A DNA stretch of 64,000 bases from CAZHZT01 sp964537285 (lineage in GTDB: Bacteria; Bacteroidota; Bacteroidia; Chitinophagales; Saprospiraceae). Numbering within the stretch: the first letter of the stretch is position 1; each line of letters starts with the position of its first letter. The DNA lies in NCBI GenBank assembly GCA_964537285.1, contig CAZHZT010000015.1, forward strand, positions 1 through 64,000. Reading direction: 5' to 3'. Below are positions 63,526 to 64,000 of the stretch, one piece after another. The notes under the pieces are model-generated. The model was given only the letters and a program-made list of their open reading frames with translations. It made no database searches and was not told the origin of the DNA. The position numbers were made by a program, and so were the translations under genes.

Positions 63526-64000
63526 ATGCGTTTTAAGAGTGTAAGGATTTTTATATATTTTTTCTTTACTACTAAGCGACCCAATACCTATATAGTTACG
63601 GCTTTACTAGGGGGTTATTTTTTTCTTTTCGTTTCCCTGCTCTCTGCTCAGACCTGGCCTGCTGATCTTTATTTTAGCACGATTGAACATAAGATTCCCC
63701 GCTCTTTTGCAAGTACATTTGAGGATAGCAGCGGTTTTTTATGGTTCTGTACGTTTGGCGGACTTTGTCGTTATGATGGTTCTGAAGTAATATTGTATAA
63801 AGCCGATATTAAAAATGAGAACTCTTTAGTTTCATCGCATATTAGTGATATTACAGAAGACTTGGATGGGAAACTCTGGATCACCACTAAGGGAGGACTG
63901 AACTCATTTGATCCAAGTACCAATCGTTTTGAGACTTTTTTTGCTAGAGAGAATGATCCTGCTGCACTGTCCGAAAATTGGCCCCAACATATCACCCTTG
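63526..64000 (+). CDS. HTCS-type sensor, 5' part, runs off window
   Basis: An open frame of 158 codons with no stop to the end of the window. The start ATG gives a Lys/Arg-rich N-terminus, then a signal or anchor helix (residues 25-45, YFFLFVSLLSAQ), then two-component propeller repeats: RSFASTFEDSSGFLWFCTFG, GLCRYDGSEVILY, HISDITEDLDGKLWITTKGG, LNSFDPSTNRFETFF. This is the sensor part of a hybrid two-component system, as in the gene at 33414-37372. The kinase and output domains lie beyond the window. Confidence 0.88.
   Translation, partial: MRFKSVRIFIYFFFTTKRPNTYIVTALLGGYFFLFVSLLSAQTWPADLYFSTIEHKIPRSFASTFEDSSGFLWFCTFGGLCRYDGSEVILYKADIKNENSLVSSHISDITEDLDGKLWITTKGGLNSFDPSTNRFETFFARENDPAALSENWPQHITL

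Noticed and set aside
1..64000. CRISPR array, prophage or integrative element
   Set aside because: No regularly spaced repeats with unique spacers, no cas genes, no phage structural genes or integrase were seen; the only full transposase is the IS4-type element.
1..64000. tRNA or rRNA genes
   Set aside because: No cloverleaf-like or rRNA-like stretch was recognised in the intergenic regions; the boxA-like words belong to the palindromic repeats.

Overview
The window comes from a member of the Bacteroidota, most likely a Saprospiraceae-like marine or activated-sludge heterotroph. The evidence is proteins with type IX secretion (T9SS) C-terminal sorting domains, hybrid two-component sensors (HTCS: propeller, kinase, receiver, AraC-type HTH), SdrD-like and beta-helix secreted proteins, a GH16 laminarinase, A-rich start contexts, and two -7 boxes that fit the TAnnTTTG promoter of this phylum. 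Assignment below phylum is inference.

Layout. 0.1-2.7 kb: hypA, hypB, hypC and an SDR oxidoreductase. 2.6-6.6 kb, minus strand: glycerate kinase, GT4 glycosyltransferase, sugar porter. 6.7-7.9 kb: a secreted-protein gene broken by an 89-bp miniature element and two stops. 8.8-11.6 kb: AhpC-type peroxiredoxin, WCGNC thioredoxin, a DUF6952-like small protein, a helix-hairpin-helix envelope protein and a small membrane protein. 11.8-26 kb: decayed surface-protein region with a broken HTCS, T9SS proteins, a YadA-head-like adhesin, beta-helix proteins, IPTL-CTERM tails and a truncated second HTCS. 26.2-33.3 kb: a 1572-aa SdrD-like secreted protein, an IS4-family element in its leader, and two truncated genes. 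33.4-37.4 kb: a broken full-length HTCS. 37.5-39.7 kb: an intact pair, a cytoplasmic-looking subtilase with a C-terminal CBM48-like domain and a PycTM-like (DUF5706) membrane protein. 39.8-43.2 kb: a broken SMP-30 gene and a NarL/NarX-type two-component pair. 43.5-49.8 kb: GMC oxidoreductase, VOC protein, DoxX, YHS-GlcG fusion, SMP-30 lactonase, outer-membrane protein. 50-58 kb: SDR, GH63-like glucosidase, MFS transporter, small unknown, NAD(P)H-hydrate epimerase, broken P450. 58.2-61.4 kb: DUF3419 protein, truncated RND transporter, GH16 laminarinase. 61.6-62.9 kb: an ATP-grasp ligase preceded by a strong intrinsic terminator and, upstream of that, a 39-codon ORF with six consecutive cysteines. 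The window ends inside another HTCS-type sensor gene.

Two themes dominate. First, decay: more than a dozen genes carry in-frame stops (TAA, TAG and TGA), one-base frameshifts, internal deletions or truncations, while neighbours stay intact. Most stops are explained by C-to-T or G-to-A changes. Second, small palindromic repeats: at least five families lie in intergenic space, several with terminal inverted repeats. One copy has a clean 8-bp target duplication inside a gene whose frame is restored when the element is removed.

The best candidates for undescribed systems are the hexacysteine peptide / attenuator / ATP-grasp locus (61596-62902), which has the layout of a peptide-modification operon, and the subtilase plus PycTM-like pair (37458-39691), which resembles a protease-linked membrane effector module. 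Family assignments were made by eye from motifs, without any search.
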